Both the position numbers and the translations under genes were made by a program. From positions 1,984,001-2,048,000 of the forward strand of contig OX337229.1 of assembly GCA_946965045.2 (NCBI GenBank): 64,000 bases of DNA, in the 5' to 3' direction. Position 1 is the first letter of the stretch, and each line of letters starts with the position of its first letter. Positions 21,858 to 32,646 of this stretch are shown piece by piece. The DNA is from Epithemia pelagica (lineage: Eukaryota > Bacillariophyta > Bacillariophyceae > Surirellales > Surirellaceae). The notes beneath the pieces were generated by a model. The model was given only the letters and a program-made list of their open reading frames with translations. It was not told the origin of the DNA and did no database searches.

Positions 21858-22716
21858 ATCTTGGTGCTTCAGTTCCGACGAGGCTTGAATAACCCCAGCA
21901 CAGCAGAGCCAATAATCGCTCTTCGACATCTTGGTGCTTCAGTGCACTGAAGGCGTGAATAATCTTAGCCCAGTAGAGACAGCAATCGCTCTTCGACGTC
22001 TCGGTGCGTCACCACTGCCAACGAGGCTTGAATAACCCCAGCACAGCAGAGCCAGCAATCGTTCTTCGGCGTCTTGGTGCTTCAGTGCCAACAAGTCGTG
22101 AATAATCCTCAAACAGTAGACACAGCAATCGCTCAGTGCGTCAACGCCGAGAAGTTGTGACTATCCAAAGCACAGAAGACACAGCAATCGCTCTTCGACA
22201 TCTCGGTGCGTCACCACTGCCAACGAGGCTTGAATAACCCCAGCACAGCAGAGCCAGCAATCGTTCTTCGGCGTCTTGGTGCTTCAGTGCACTGAAGGCG
22301 TGAATAATCCTAGCACAGTAGAGACAGCAATCGCTCTTCGACATCTTGGTGCGTCACCACTGCCAACGAGGCTTGAATAACCCCAGCACAGCAGAGCCAG
22401 CAATCGTTCTTCGGCGTCTTGGTGCTTCAGTGCCAACAAGTCGTGAATAATCCTCGAACAGTAGACACAGCAATCGCTCTTCGACATCTCGGTGCGTCAC
22501 CAATGCTGATGAGGCGTGAATAACCCCATCACAGTAGACACAGCAATCGCTCTTCGGTATCTCGGATCTCGATGCGTCAACGCCGAGAAGTCGTGACTAA
22601 CCAAAGCACTGTAGACTGTAGACACACCAATCGCTCTTCAACATCTGGTGCTTGTACCGGAAAGCCAATAACACCAGCACAGCAGAGCCAGCAATCGTTC
22701 TTCGACATCTTGTTGC
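21858..22716. repeat. Minisatellite of about 70-bp units in dimeric arrangement
   Basis: Units share AATCGCTCTTCGACATCT, GGTGC, then TGAATAA and CAGCA blocks. Two unit types alternate, one with AGGCTTGAATAACCCCAGCA and one with GTGAATAATCCTAGCACAG, giving a period of about 143 bp. The array begins at the candidate first exon of the UbiA gene and ends where the TIR element begins. Two nearly identical minus-strand ORFs (22141-22344 and 22284-22487) are by-products of the period. A degenerate copy continues at about 24004-24045, beyond the TIR element. Confidence 0.85.
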
Positions 22717-22726
22717 TTGTTGATTT

Positions 22727-23999
22727 GCCATTATTTCCCCTCCAAATAGGTGTGGCGGCCAGACGAAAATTGGTCGCGTGTCCTGGACACGTGCTTGGGA
22801 GAGCTTGCTCTCAAATAGGGTGGCTTTGCCAGCCCTCCAACTGCCAGGAAGCGGCCCTGCGTGGATGACGGTTGAATTGTTTCATAATATGCCGGACAAG
22901 CACACAACGCTTTTCTCTTGCCAAACGAATGGCATTCCAGGTGAGTTTGATCCGTTGCCGATTGCCATGACAATTACATTGCTCATGCTCACTGATCACT
23001 GACACTTGTCACTTTTGTTTGCTCTGCTCATGGGAAGAGAGGCCATTATCTGTTGAGTCTCTGGGCAGCTCATTACGTGCCATTGTACATGTCGAAATGA
23101 CGGATTTTTGATAACTTTCATTGCATTCATAAACAGACTACAGACAATCTTTTCTTTCTATACTAGGAGTAGGAATAGAACTCAAGTGCTAGTGACTCTT
23201 AGAGATCAGTGCATTCTGAATTCGTTGCAGATCTCTTTTCTGTTTTGAGCGTGGCAATGACCCTCAAATTCACCATGAACACACAACATAGTAGCAGCTC
23301 TCACACGCTTTTACAGCTACAACTTTTGACTCTAGGATCTGGTAGACATGGAAAGTAGGGTGTGGCATGAGCAAGAGGGCTTCCCATCTTTTTGAAGCAA
23401 AACCAACAAAGTGTTCGGTCCTTGAGAAATGAGATGATGTAATGACCTATGACGATAGTGAATCATCTATCCTACAGAAGATATGAAAGCAACCAACCAA
23501 CAATCCAACAACAAAACAATTACTCCTACAACAACAAGTGAAAAGGGTAAGATACTCCAGTTGACATCAAGCGGCTTGTTCATAGTCTACTCGTTCAACA
23601 TGAGACAAAGCCAGAGGATCATGCATGAACAAGAGGAAAGATTGCAGCAGTGATGAATGAGAAGAAAACACAGGAAACAACATGATTAGAAATGAGCTAC
23701 AGTAGTGAGAAGTTAGAAGCAATTCAGCCCAGCATGATCCGTCCATTGTTCGTACCTCACGTCATGGTCAAGCATTTGCTCGGTTTTGGGTTTTGTGACA
23801 GACGAGAACGAGAAGGTTGCCCAAATTTATCAAAAAAGAAACCAAATCCGAGGAAACTGGACGCAAGCCGACCTTGATGTAACGGTGTTGGCAATTAGAG
23901 ATACTTAGAGCTACCTGGAGCAGTGGCGGGCGATATTGAAAAAGGATAGGGTTGGGGATTTGTCTGGCCGCCTCACCTATTTGGAGGGGAAAAAATGGC
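22727..23999. mobile_element. Non-autonomous TIR element inserted in the minisatellite
   Basis: The left end 22727-22768 starts GCCATTATTTCCCCTCCAA; the right end 23959-23999 is its inverted copy with only a few differences, including the shared AAATAGGTG and GGCGGCCAGAC blocks. The 1.27-kb interior has no transposase ORF. Minisatellite sequence resumes just outside the right end (CGACAAGACGTGAATAACCCC), so the element seems to have landed in a repeat unit. No clear target-site duplication could be read. Confidence 0.6.
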
Positions 24000-26017
24000 G
24001 AATGCCGACAAGCGACAAGACGTGAATAACCCCAGACCCCAGTCCAGCTCGTTCAACAAGTAGAATATTGAGCATTCAGCATTCAGCATCTGTTGCCTTG
24101 CATTTTGTTCGTGGGGAGCTCGGTTCTCGATCATTGTACGATTTACAGTCTACAGTGCCGAGTAGTTTCTTGATTGGGGAAAGAAAGTGGAATCTGATTC
24201 CTTATGGGTGACTACAGCAATCCGTTAAATCACTTCAGTCTGAAACTCTGAAGCGAAGATCACACGTGGACATTGTTGTCGGCTTTTAAAAAAAGAATAA
24301 AGAATGTCTTCATGCTTCATTCGGAAGATGAAGCTAAAACCCTCCGACTAGGTAGATGTCCGCTTCTTAGCTCGTCTGTTGTTCGGGCAAGACAAACCCA
24401 ATCTCACAGACAAAAAAATGAATGGAAATTTCACATCCATCGGTGGAAAGGCTGGCGTGATGTGACAGTTGGAAGATGGCAGGCGTTCTGCTCAACAAGA
24501 CTCAAAATAGTGTTCTCGGTGAGTTCACAGGCCACAAAATCGATGCAGGCAACAAAACGAGGCAATGACCAAACAGCGGCCTCATGCTTCGTCCCTGGGC
24601 ATCTCATCTCATCTTTGTCACTGCACATCCATCATGGTAAGTTCTGGAATGACTAATGTAACATCCATTTTGGTCGATGTCATGGGGGGCTGCTGGCATC
24701 ATTTGTAGGATTCTTATAGGACAAAATAGAGCTATAGACCTCAATTAGGAGTAGGTAGGATAAGTGGAGGAAGCCATCCATCTTTCCTCTGTCGCTCAGT
24801 TTGGGTCTTTAGTGGATTGTGATGTCGACCTGCTCCTGTTGTTCTTTTTTTGTTGTCATGAGCATGACTTGTCTTTCCCAGCAGTGCAGGAAACTCTACA
24901 CTCTACATGCTCCATAATGCAAGTAGAAAGAGACGTATTCTAAAATAGGACTGTAAGTGGTTGCAAAGAGACAAGCCTACGGCAACGGCACGGTGTTGTG
25001 GAGGAGGGTTCACTTTTAAACAAACACTAGAAACAACCACACTTCTCCGAGAAAAAACAAAGAAAGGATGGGGGTAGAGCAAAACACTATCTATGGTCTA
25101 TATGTCAAATGTCCATGGTGTGCAGATGATGGAGGATGGAGAATGCATTGAGATGGTGCATGTCCATTGTCCATGTCAAAAGGTGCATGGTGAAAATAAT
25201 GTGGGTCGCAACTCGCAACTTGGGACGACAATCAAGAATGTGGAAGACCAACGGTCAAAGTGCGCACGCCTGCTCACAAAATTTCAAAAGGGTGATGCAG
25301 AAGGCCGGCGTGATCATTTTCATTTTGACCAGGAATTTTCTTCTAAAACGCAAAAAAACCAAAATTAAAATGGTTGGTCGCGGAGAGCGGCTGGGGGGCT
25401 AAGAAGTCGGAGGGAATATTATGTTGTATCATGCGCGTACCTACTACCTACGTCTACCGTCTACCGTCTACCTCTACCTAGACTGTAGAGAACTCTACAG
25501 GTACTACTCCTACTAGCTCCTCTAGCTAGGAACAACTCCTTCTGTTCTGGGGGAGTCGTGTTCGTAGTTCGTAGTTCGTAGGTCTACCGTTCCCATACTA
25601 CGAGTAGAGGTCGGTCCTGCGGCAAGCGGTCACGCCTCACTAGCGCTGGATCTCCAGCGCTGGAGAATCTCCAGCAGATACACGCTGAATATTGGTGCTA
25701 TGGTGCTTTGGATTGCACGCATTCTCATTAACGTATGTTGTCATAAATACATTAACCCGTTATTGTAAACGAAAGCATTATGGGTTTAACGAGGAGGGTG
25801 AGCTCCGATGTGGTCCTCTATTAGAGTGAACGGTACTACCCGATGACATGTCCTGTCAGACGAACAGTCATAGCATGCCTTGATCCTCCTTTCTACGTCA
25901 TACTTTGCCACGCCCCTCCATTCTCCTCGACAGTACCTCGAGAAAAAGGCAATATCATCCAAAGGGACTCTGCTCGAATGAGAAAACGTGCATCTTCAAC
26001 CCACAGAATCTGTCTCT
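24000..26017. other. Gene-poor intergenic region
   Basis: No supported coding region. Contents: a fragment of the minisatellite (24004-24045), simple-sequence stretches such as repeated GTCTACC (about 25450-25475) and GTTCGTA (about 25560-25580), and two small hairpins built on GCTGGAG/CTCCAGC at 25645-25680. Copies of the TAGGAGTAG-type motif lie near 24750 and 25505. Confidence 0.45.
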
Positions 26018-27547
26018 TCACACTTTTCGAAGCAAAGCGGTTACGCCATTCTTCAGCAAGACAACGGCGGAGACACTTCCAATAATGGCGGAAAGGCGTA
26101 TTGCCCATGTACTAAAAGCGGAATTCGATGCTGCACTTTCGTCAAGGGAAAATTCATTGGGATCTTGCCACAGAACACCTGGACCACCGACCAGGGATCG
26201 AATGATTGTAAATCCCAATGGCTTGAGATCCGCTTCAATTTGTTTCAACACATTGCCGTCCTTCTTGCTCGACTCTTTGTCGTTGGGGATATCCGTCTCG
26301 AAGGACGGATGTAGGAGCACCAAGGCACACCCTCCTCCTCCAGCACCCGTCAATTTGGCAGCCGCAACAGATGCATATTTGGTTCGAATCAATTGGTCAA
26401 TCTCATCGAGTCGAGGATGAGAGACACTTAAGGCCCGCAGACAATCTTGATTCAATCGCACCAATTCCAAAAAGGCCGTCCCAGTACTCTCGGACGATGA
26501 CGACGCCAAACTGGTGAGCAAGTCTCGAACTTCAGTCACCAGAGCACCCATGGCATCGAGCAAAGGTTCCATGACAGACGTATGACGATTGTAGAGTGTC
26601 CGTACACCGGCAACCAAGGCTTTGGTGGAACGAGGAACGTGAGTATGAACTAAAAGCAATTGCAGTGTTGGAAAGGATGACAAACTTGTCATGTTGCTGT
26701 CCGAGACTTGTTTTCGCTCCTGTTCCGTGAGATCTTTAGCAGAATTGTTGGTGATCTTTGTCTTTGAATGTATATCTTTGGTGTACCACAAGGCTCCTCC
26801 ATGTGTTGACACCGCATTGTCGAGACCCGACGGTGTTCCATGCAACAAGATTTCTGACGCATAGGCGAACTTGTTGATTTCCTGGAGATCGGAAGCAGCT
26901 GGTTGGGTAGTTTTGGAGGACTCTGTGTTCTCGGTATTCAGGGAACGTTGTTTCCATCGAATCAGAGTTGCTACGAGGGCGACACTAAAGGCAGCCGATG
27001 ATCCGAGGCCAGCACCAACCGGTAAATCTTTCGATCGAACCCATAGTTTCAAGTCAATTGGCATTCGTGGTGTCCCTGGTTCATCCACTGTTTTCCAGTA
27101 CCACGCTGGAGCTAGCTGGACCAGCAAAAACAACACAGGTACTATAGGAAGCAAGGACAGATCCAACGGGGACGACATAACTTCCATTTCTCCGCTTCTA
27201 AGCGCTTTTTGCATGAAAGATTCGATTTGAGTGACCATGTCAGGAGAGGGAGGCATAGGCAATTGTTGCAAAAGCGATGAAGAAATACAGGTCTTGGTGA
27301 TTTTAACAAAAAGGCCCAAGTCAGCCATTATGATATGAATCGTTTGTGATTCATTGGTGATTGAAGAGTCGGCATAAGGCGTCAGGAGAACCGAAATACG
27401 TAGATCTGATAGGGCTGCCGCAATGGCAGGTTTTCCATACACAACTGAATGTTCTCCAAACAAAATCACTTTTCCAGGGGCCGACGCTGCCACTGAGAAC
27501 TCATTTACCTCCACTGGTGGTGTACTTTTGAAAAACGAGTTCGCCAT
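26018..27547 (-). CDS. MVK: Mevalonate kinase with C-terminal membrane anchor
   Basis: Single exon, ATG at 27547, 509 aa. GHMP kinase motifs are all present: APGKVILFGEHSVVYGKPA near the N-terminus, LPVGAGLGSSAAFSVALVA (ATP-binding loop), GTPSGLDNAVSTHGG and LTGAGGGGCALVLLH. It phosphorylates mevalonate in the cytosolic/ER isoprenoid route, upstream of IPP. It is about 110 residues longer than animal MVK; the extra parts are an inserted loop in the middle and a C-terminal hydrophobic helix (SAIIGSVSAVVLLKNGVTAL) followed by a basic end, resembling a tail anchor. The head-to-head neighbour is the doubtful gene at 27917. Confidence 0.95.
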   Translation of the reverse strand: MANSFFKSTPPVEVNEFSVAASAPGKVILFGEHSVVYGKPAIAAALSDLRISVLLTPYADSSITNESQTIHIIMADLGLFVKITKTCISSSLLQQLPMPPSPDMVTQIESFMQKALRSGEMEVMSSPLDLSLLPIVPVLFLLVQLAPAWYWKTVDEPGTPRMPIDLKLWVRSKDLPVGAGLGSSAAFSVALVATLIRWKQRSLNTENTESSKTTQPAASDLQEINKFAYASEILLHGTPSGLDNAVSTHGGALWYTKDIHSKTKITNNSAKDLTEQERKQVSDSNMTSLSSFPTLQLLLVHTHVPRSTKALVAGVRTLYNRHTSVMEPLLDAMGALVTEVRDLLTSLASSSSESTGTAFLELVRLNQDCLRALSVSHPRLDEIDQLIRTKYASVAAAKLTGAGGGGCALVLLHPSFETDIPNDKESSKKDGNVLKQIEADLKPLGFTIIRSLVGGPGVLWQDPNEFSLDESAASNSAFSTWAIRLSAIIGSVSAVVLLKNGVTALLRKV

Positions 27548-27916
27548 GTCGATCTATCTTGCACGAGACCACCACCGACATTCGATTATCGATAACAGAG
27601 CAGCGTTGGAAGTATCTGTGAATGGTCAAACAAGTCGAGATACCGATACAAGATACAACACGACAAAGCGTCCTCGCAATTCGCAATGCCCAAGACAAAC
27701 AATGACGGCAAAAAATACAGACAACAGACAACTGACAACGACTCTATACTATATTATACTATCCGACACCGACAATAAGACTACACTACTGACGAAAGCA
27801 CGGTACAAGCTGGCTTCACGAGCGACCTGCCTAGTGTATTACAGTACAAATACTGTACTGACAATTTTATACATAAACAATTATAGTAATCATCTATGCC
27901 CCTTTGCTTATCGACC
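27548..27916. promoter_or_regulatory. Upstream region of mevalonate kinase
   Basis: About 370 bp. It would be a shared promoter if the plus-strand ORF at 27917 is a real gene. The stretch 27720-27880 is A+T-richer. No defined element was recognised. Confidence 0.35.
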
Positions 27917-28597
27917 ATGACGACAGCAAATTTGGGGAAACGATGCCGTTCAAACCAGGAAGACCATGAGTCACCACGCTTGGCGCTCACGTCGATTGTC
28001 GAGTGCGGACCCGACCGATACACAAGCGGCCCCTGTTCCCCAAACTCCACCGACGCAGCTGATTCAGCCATTGTTGCGGACACCGACGGCACCCAATCAA
28101 ATGCATCCCACCACGTCGATTGGAGGCATGATCATGATGGGTCTTGCCCCCACCATCAAGTGACACCCGATATCCCCAAGACCATTGACAACTCGGACCT
28201 GGAACCACATCGCGACAGTGATGATAATCACACTCTCATGAAGCCATTTCCCAATACAAGACAAACGCCCGTGGTGGATAATGATCAAGTGGATGTCACC
28301 TTTGGATGTGGAACCAACTTGTTGTCGACCGGATTCATATCGCAAAGCACGGATCCTGTGGTGCGAGACTTGTTTCTTCCCTTTCCCCGAACCAGCAATG
28401 GTACCAATCACCAAACAATCAGTGGTATTCTTCTTCCCAACCAGCCGAACAATCGACGAACGCAGTCTCATCCACAATCCACAACTCCCATCCAAACCAT
28501 CCACTCCTTGAACGACCATTTCGGGACGAGTCAATACGAAACCAGGAAGTACGACCAGCACACTGGCGTCGGTCCTGCAGCCCATTTCGTCCTTTGA
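27917..28597 (+). CDS. Hypothetical hydrophilic protein, gene model uncertain
   Basis: An ORF with ATGs at 27896 and 27917 encodes about 230 residues rich in Asn, Thr, His, Asp and Pro, without a recognisable domain. After its stop another frame stays open (about 28520-28800), with similar Asn/His/Thr-rich composition, so a splice or frameshift near 28560 is likely. A 32-nt GTACGA...CAG stretch there would restore the frame but is very short for an intron. The opposite strand is also open over much of this stretch. I do not recognise the family. Confidence 0.35.
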   Translation: MTTANLGKRCRSNQEDHESPRLALTSIVECGPDRYTSGPCSPNSTDAADSAIVADTDGTQSNASHHVDWRHDHDGSCPHHQVTPDIPKTIDNSDLEPHRDSDDNHTLMKPFPNTRQTPVVDNDQVDVTFGCGTNLLSTGFISQSTDPVVRDLFLPFPRTSNGTNHQTISGILLPNQPNNRRTQSHPQSTTPIQTIHSLNDHFGTSQYETRKYDQHTGVGPAAHFVL

Positions 28598-28946
28598 TTC
28601 CACCATCAACTTTCGTACCGGCCTGTCTGGACACAGTGGGTTGGCAGTCTCCTCTTTGAAAAAGAACAAGCCCCCTCCTCAAGCATCCAATCACCACCAT
28701 GCAACCAACAGCAACAACCTACCGAGTACTACTCCTAGAGTTTGGGGTTTTGATTGCGGTAGTTCGTGTTCCTGGTTGGTAGCAGATAATCATTCGTATA
28801 TATAGTACTGTTAATTTATGATTCCTTCCAAACTGCCTGCGTATCCTAGGCAGACTGTTTCATCTCCAATCTCCAGGCCAGGCATGTGTGCGAATCTCTA
28901 CCAGGGATGTAAACGTAAGAGCTGATGTTACTAATCGTTCTAATAG
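28598..28946. other. Possible coding continuation and spacer
   Basis: The frame continuing from about 28560 ends at a stop near 28803. The rest shows no feature except one ACTCCTAG motif near 28727. Confidence 0.3.
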
Positions 28947-29153
28947 GTATTAGGTGGACTACATTGTGAAGAAGAGATCCTGGTTTGGGAAATTGGTTGT
29001 CATACACTCAAGTGCTGCATTGAGGACGAGGCTACAGTCTCTCACACAGCCGGGGGGACAAACGAGGTAGCGGACGAGGCGAGAGCTTCTCACACAGCCG
29101 GGGAGACAAACGAGGCAGCGGACGAGGCGACCACAGAACAGTGCACAACGTGA
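28947..29153 (+). CDS. Possible 3' exon with 16-codon tandem repeat
   Basis: A 69-codon open stretch follows an AG at 28945-28946 and ends at TGA 29151-29153. It encodes GGLHCEEEILVWEIGCH and then two in-frame 48-bp repeats (29028-29075 and 29076-29123) of the form EA..SHTAG.TNE.AD, plus the start of a third. Conservation of frame in the repeats suggests it is or was translated. It could be the last exon of the gene at 27917. No family recognised. Confidence 0.3.
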   Translation, partial: VLGGLHCEEEILVWEIGCHTLKCCIEDEATVSHTAGGTNEVADEARASHTAGETNEAADEATTEQCTT

Positions 29154-29825
29154 AGCACTGCTATTTCCCGAGATACAGGCACCGCGTACGTGATGTTTTT
29201 GGATATTCTGTTAATGTTATACCTAGGCTATCGATCTGGCGCTTTACATCACGTACCAGCGGCATGTGACGGCTATGGTGACCGGAAGCGGTTGCATTTG
29301 TTTTTGCTTTCGTATATCATCACGAAATTATGTGAGGAACAGGAAAACCTCAACGCGTCCGCACCGCTAGATTACTATGAAATGATATGTACCAAAGAAA
29401 AGGGAGTAATTACAAAATTTGTACACAATTTTTGTACTGTAATAGACTAGGTATGTGAGGCGCGAAGCCAGCTTGTACGGTGGGGACGCCCGCATCGCCA
29501 AATTCAGTAGCCGTTAGAAACGAAAACTCATCGCTCTAAGCCTTTCTTTCTTTATAATTCATTTCATAAAATAATGCATTTTGACTTCTGGAGATTGTTA
29601 CGGGGGATGGAGGTCCCCAAGCCCTTCACTAAATAGGAGTAGTTAGTACAGTCTGAGGCCAGAGTCTGTCGCAAGGCGACAATGGATATCAAGGCGCAAT
29701 CCTGCGTGAGAATACAGATATGAGGTTATGGAGACACAGGGCTGTGTCATATTCAATTTTTAATCTATTCCCAAATTCAGTAGTGGAATAGATAGATAGA
29801 TATATTCCTAGGAGTAGATAGATTG
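29154..29825. other. Spacer left of the Penelope-like element
   Basis: No supported gene; an 86-aa ORF at 29190-29450 has no family features. Near the right end there is a GATAGATAGATA microsatellite and a CCTAGGAGTAG motif (about 29790-29820) directly beside the element boundary. Confidence 0.4.
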
Positions 29826-29882
29826 TCAAATTGGATAAACAGCAAAGAGTGTGGAGGCTAGTTTAGGTTTTTCTATCCAAAG
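29826..29882 (+). repeat. Terminal repeat X, left copy
   Basis: Begins TCAAATTGGATAAACAGC and ends CTATCCAAAG. Identical by eye to 35856-35912 and to the reverse complement of 36189-36245. Its natural continuation, ATTTTGGAGTG, is found only after the inserted transposon, at 32520. Confidence 0.92.
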
Positions 29883-32515
29883 CGGACTCTATACACCCTT
29901 TTTGACTGAATTCAGTCTGGATTTGAAACCTCATCACTCCACGAATATTACGAATCAAGAGAAATGGTTGATTCCATCGTGTAGACCTCGAAAAGAGCTT
30001 TCTAAGTAGTAATAATGTTATACACAAATTCCTGTAACAAAAAAAGATACGAGCTTCTGGAATGGGTAGTCGATGGGGGTGATTTTTCCGGCTGATTTCA
30101 GCTCGGCGTTGAAAGATTGTTTTCTCTTGATGAAAGATGACACCCAAAACATTCACTGCATCTATACACTCCTGGAGTGCATGAGCAGTAGGTACGCACC
30201 CTCTTGTCGCAGCCAGAGCATTTGTGTTGTGGATAATCTGATGCTGCTTTCACAATTCTCACCCCAGAAAATTTTTTTCCCTTCGGCAACGTGGTGAGAG
30301 TGTGGCCTTGTTCTCGTGATCTTCTCCTCTTCAAATCAGGTGTCATGTCCTCCTCTTCTTGAAAATAATCATTGAAGATGAGTTGCCCTGCAAGCTGCTT
30401 CCTGAATTCAATCTGTCCAAGTTTTTCATGGTCAGAAAAGTACTGGAGGCCCAGGTTTACGTTCACTTCTGTCACGGCCAAAAGGAATGCAAACACACGG
30501 TTTGGCCACCACTTTGTTCCCCATGTTTCTTCTATGCTGATAGGGGAGTGTCTCTTATTGTTGTGGTCATCTACTGAGTGTCTGTAGAGGAAGTGGTTTC
30601 CAACAACTTCCGGATACTGAAAAGACTTTTGCTGCTTAGTACCACTCTCAACCCAGTCTCGACGAGTTGTCTTCCCTGTCCGCTGATTAGTGCCATATGT
30701 AGACATTAATGACATCACATAATCAGGTTCCTTCATAGAATACACATGGAAATCAACTTCATCCATGCATCCTTTCCAAGCATCACAATCTCCAACAGAC
30801 TTGTCGTTGAAATGGTCCTTGATGTCGTCTCCACGAATGAATTTTGGCCAGTAGCGACGCTTCTTGATAAGGGCTGATGCAAAAACACCCCTTTTCTTCA
30901 GCTCAACAATCCCTTTGAGAACACAAAAGCCACTGTCCAGAATTACAACACAGGCATAGCCAAAAATTGGAGCAAGTATTCGCAACAATAAGCCAACGGT
31001 ATTGCCCAGATTTTGGTGCAGAGGTTGTGGCCGTTGTCGTGGTGCATCCTTCCCTTTGACCAATTCTAATCCCCACAGAATACCAGAGAGAGAACAACAC
31101 ACTGTGTGATATTCATTTCCAAATGGATGTGGCTTCCGTGGGACAAACATCCATCCCGGACATGTGTACTTGTTTGTCCACACTGACATCGATTCATCAA
31201 GACAATTTACCCAGCTTGGAGTAAATTGTTGCTCCATGTTTTTATTCCACATTTCAAGCATTTGCCGAACCTCCCAGAAGCGGTCACTATAGGGGGGTGG
31301 TGCATTGTTTGTGTAGTAGATGGCGCGCAATATTGCATCAAATCGCTTTCTGGACATGATGTCGTTCAAACGCCATGGAGCACCCTTGAATCTATTGATC
31401 TCCCCCAATGACCAGAATGAGTTACGATCAGGGCCATGGATTGTTGACATGAGAAGCCAAACACCTATCCATCGCAAGAACTCTCCGTACAACATGCTCC
31501 TCTGACCCAGATTTGCAAGACGCTTGTTGGTCTCAACAATTATGACTTCCTTGACGAAGGATGTAAAAAAACATTTCCCACACGACAAATAATGTTGGAG
31601 TTGCAGAACTGGGAAAATTGAGTCGAGCTGGGAGCTTTCTTCCTCCCTCCATGGAGCGGTAGCAGCTACCTGAATGCTCCCAAGCTGAGAAGATGCCATC
31701 CGTGTTCTCGTTCGGAAGTGGAACATTTTCAGGTGCCGGTTGATTGTCGTCGTCAATCATATCAGGCACCATATTCCATACAACAGCTGTATCATCAACA
31801 GAAAGATTTCTTCCACCAGAGGCATCAATGAGATCCTGAATCTCATTGGGAATTTCGTGGCCATTGTCTTCCCTTTCGCCATTCGATTGACCGGTGTTGC
31901 TCGTCTGCTGCTGTGTGGTGGCGGCTGTGTTTGCAGTACTTGAAGAGGTGGCCGTGCTACCACTTTGATGTATTCCTGCTTCTTGTTCATTAGCAAAAAC
32001 ACCTTCTGGATTGCCTTCTTCTGTCACATGAACAAAGCGATGGATCGCCCAACATTCAAACGGTTCGGCAAAATCACCGCGTGCTGGGTGCTGGAACACA
32101 ACAACTCTCTTCTCTTCTCTACGGATTTTCCTCACTGCCTCTTCCACCACAATCAACCCACTTGCCCTGTCATCTTTTGTGGAATTAGGATAGGCCTTGG
32201 CAATTTGATCCTTTGGATGCAGCCTTGAAACAAGGACAGCTCCTTTTGCACCACTGCCGAGACGAAGTCTCATTTTTCTGTGTTTGGGCGCACAATACAC
32301 ACACCAAAAATTTTGGAGCAACCAATGTGGATCGAATGCTCAACAACCAACGATCAAACAACTTTCTCCTTTTGCACTAGTCCTCTCAAGTAAGTAAACA
32401 ACAAGTATCTAAAATGCCATTGCCATTGAGTTTGATTGTCGTGCTCTAACAACTTTCTACGATTGACTGAATTCAGCCCATGCGGCTGAATTCAGCCAGG
32501 GGTGGAGAATATCCG
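29883..32515 (-). mobile_element. piggyBac-type DNA transposon with AAAG target duplication
   Basis: The ends are imperfect inverted repeats: left CGGACTCTATACACCC, right (reverse complement) CGGATATTCTCCACCC, 11 of 16 matching. Just inside lie palindromes of 14 bp, GACTGAATTCAGTC at left (29904-29917) and GGCTGAATTCAGCC at right (32484-32497), with another CTGAATTCAG at 32467. AAAG is present on both sides (29879-29882 and 32516-32519), while the uninterrupted sequence CCAAAGATTTTGG stands at 35907-35919 and inverted at 36182-36194. This fixes the insertion to the base. piggyBac elements normally duplicate TTAA, so AAAG is unusual. Confidence 0.82.
30098..32273 (-). CDS. piggyBac-like (DDE_Tnp_1_7) transposase, two exons
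   Basis: Two overlapping minus-strand frames join through a 61-nt GT-AG intron (31609-31669). Exon 1 is 32273-31670 (first ATG 32273) and exon 2 is 31608-30098, giving 704 aa in frame. The N-terminal about 200 residues are acidic and Ser/Thr/Gln-rich. The transposase core has FVKEVIIVETNKR, LRWIGVWLLMSTIHG, WVNCLDESMSVW (first Asp), GYACVVILDSGFCV (second Asp) and VDDHNNKRH before WGTKWWPNRVFAFLL (third acidic site), matching piggyBac. The C-terminal part is a Cys-rich zinc domain (CSGCDKRVRTYC, then CSECFGCH). No stop interrupts it, so it may be intact. Confidence 0.85.
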
Positions 32516-32646
32516 AAAGATTTTGGAGTGTTCTACTTCCCACTCGCTAACTCGCGCGCCAGCAAGCCACTTCGGATGGACTAATCTACATCCACTCGCA
32601 CCCGGTCGCCGTTATCAACTACATCGGTGGTCAGGGCATCAACGAT
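32516..32646. repeat. Direct repeat Y, left copy (3' end of RT ORF and flank)
   Basis: 131 bp that match 35909-36039 with two differences seen by eye (T/G in GAGTGTTC and G/A in CTCGCGCGCC). It includes the last 22 codons of the RT ORF. Part of the pseudo-LTR-like structure. Confidence 0.9.

Noticed and set aside
22141-22487. Two nearly identical 67-aa minus-strand ORFs
   Set aside because: They are the same frame of the minisatellite repeated one period apart; no protein features.
21858-22716. Regularly spaced repeats that might be read as a CRISPR array
   Set aside because: The units are contiguous with no unique spacers, differ among themselves, and the host is eukaryotic; it is a minisatellite.
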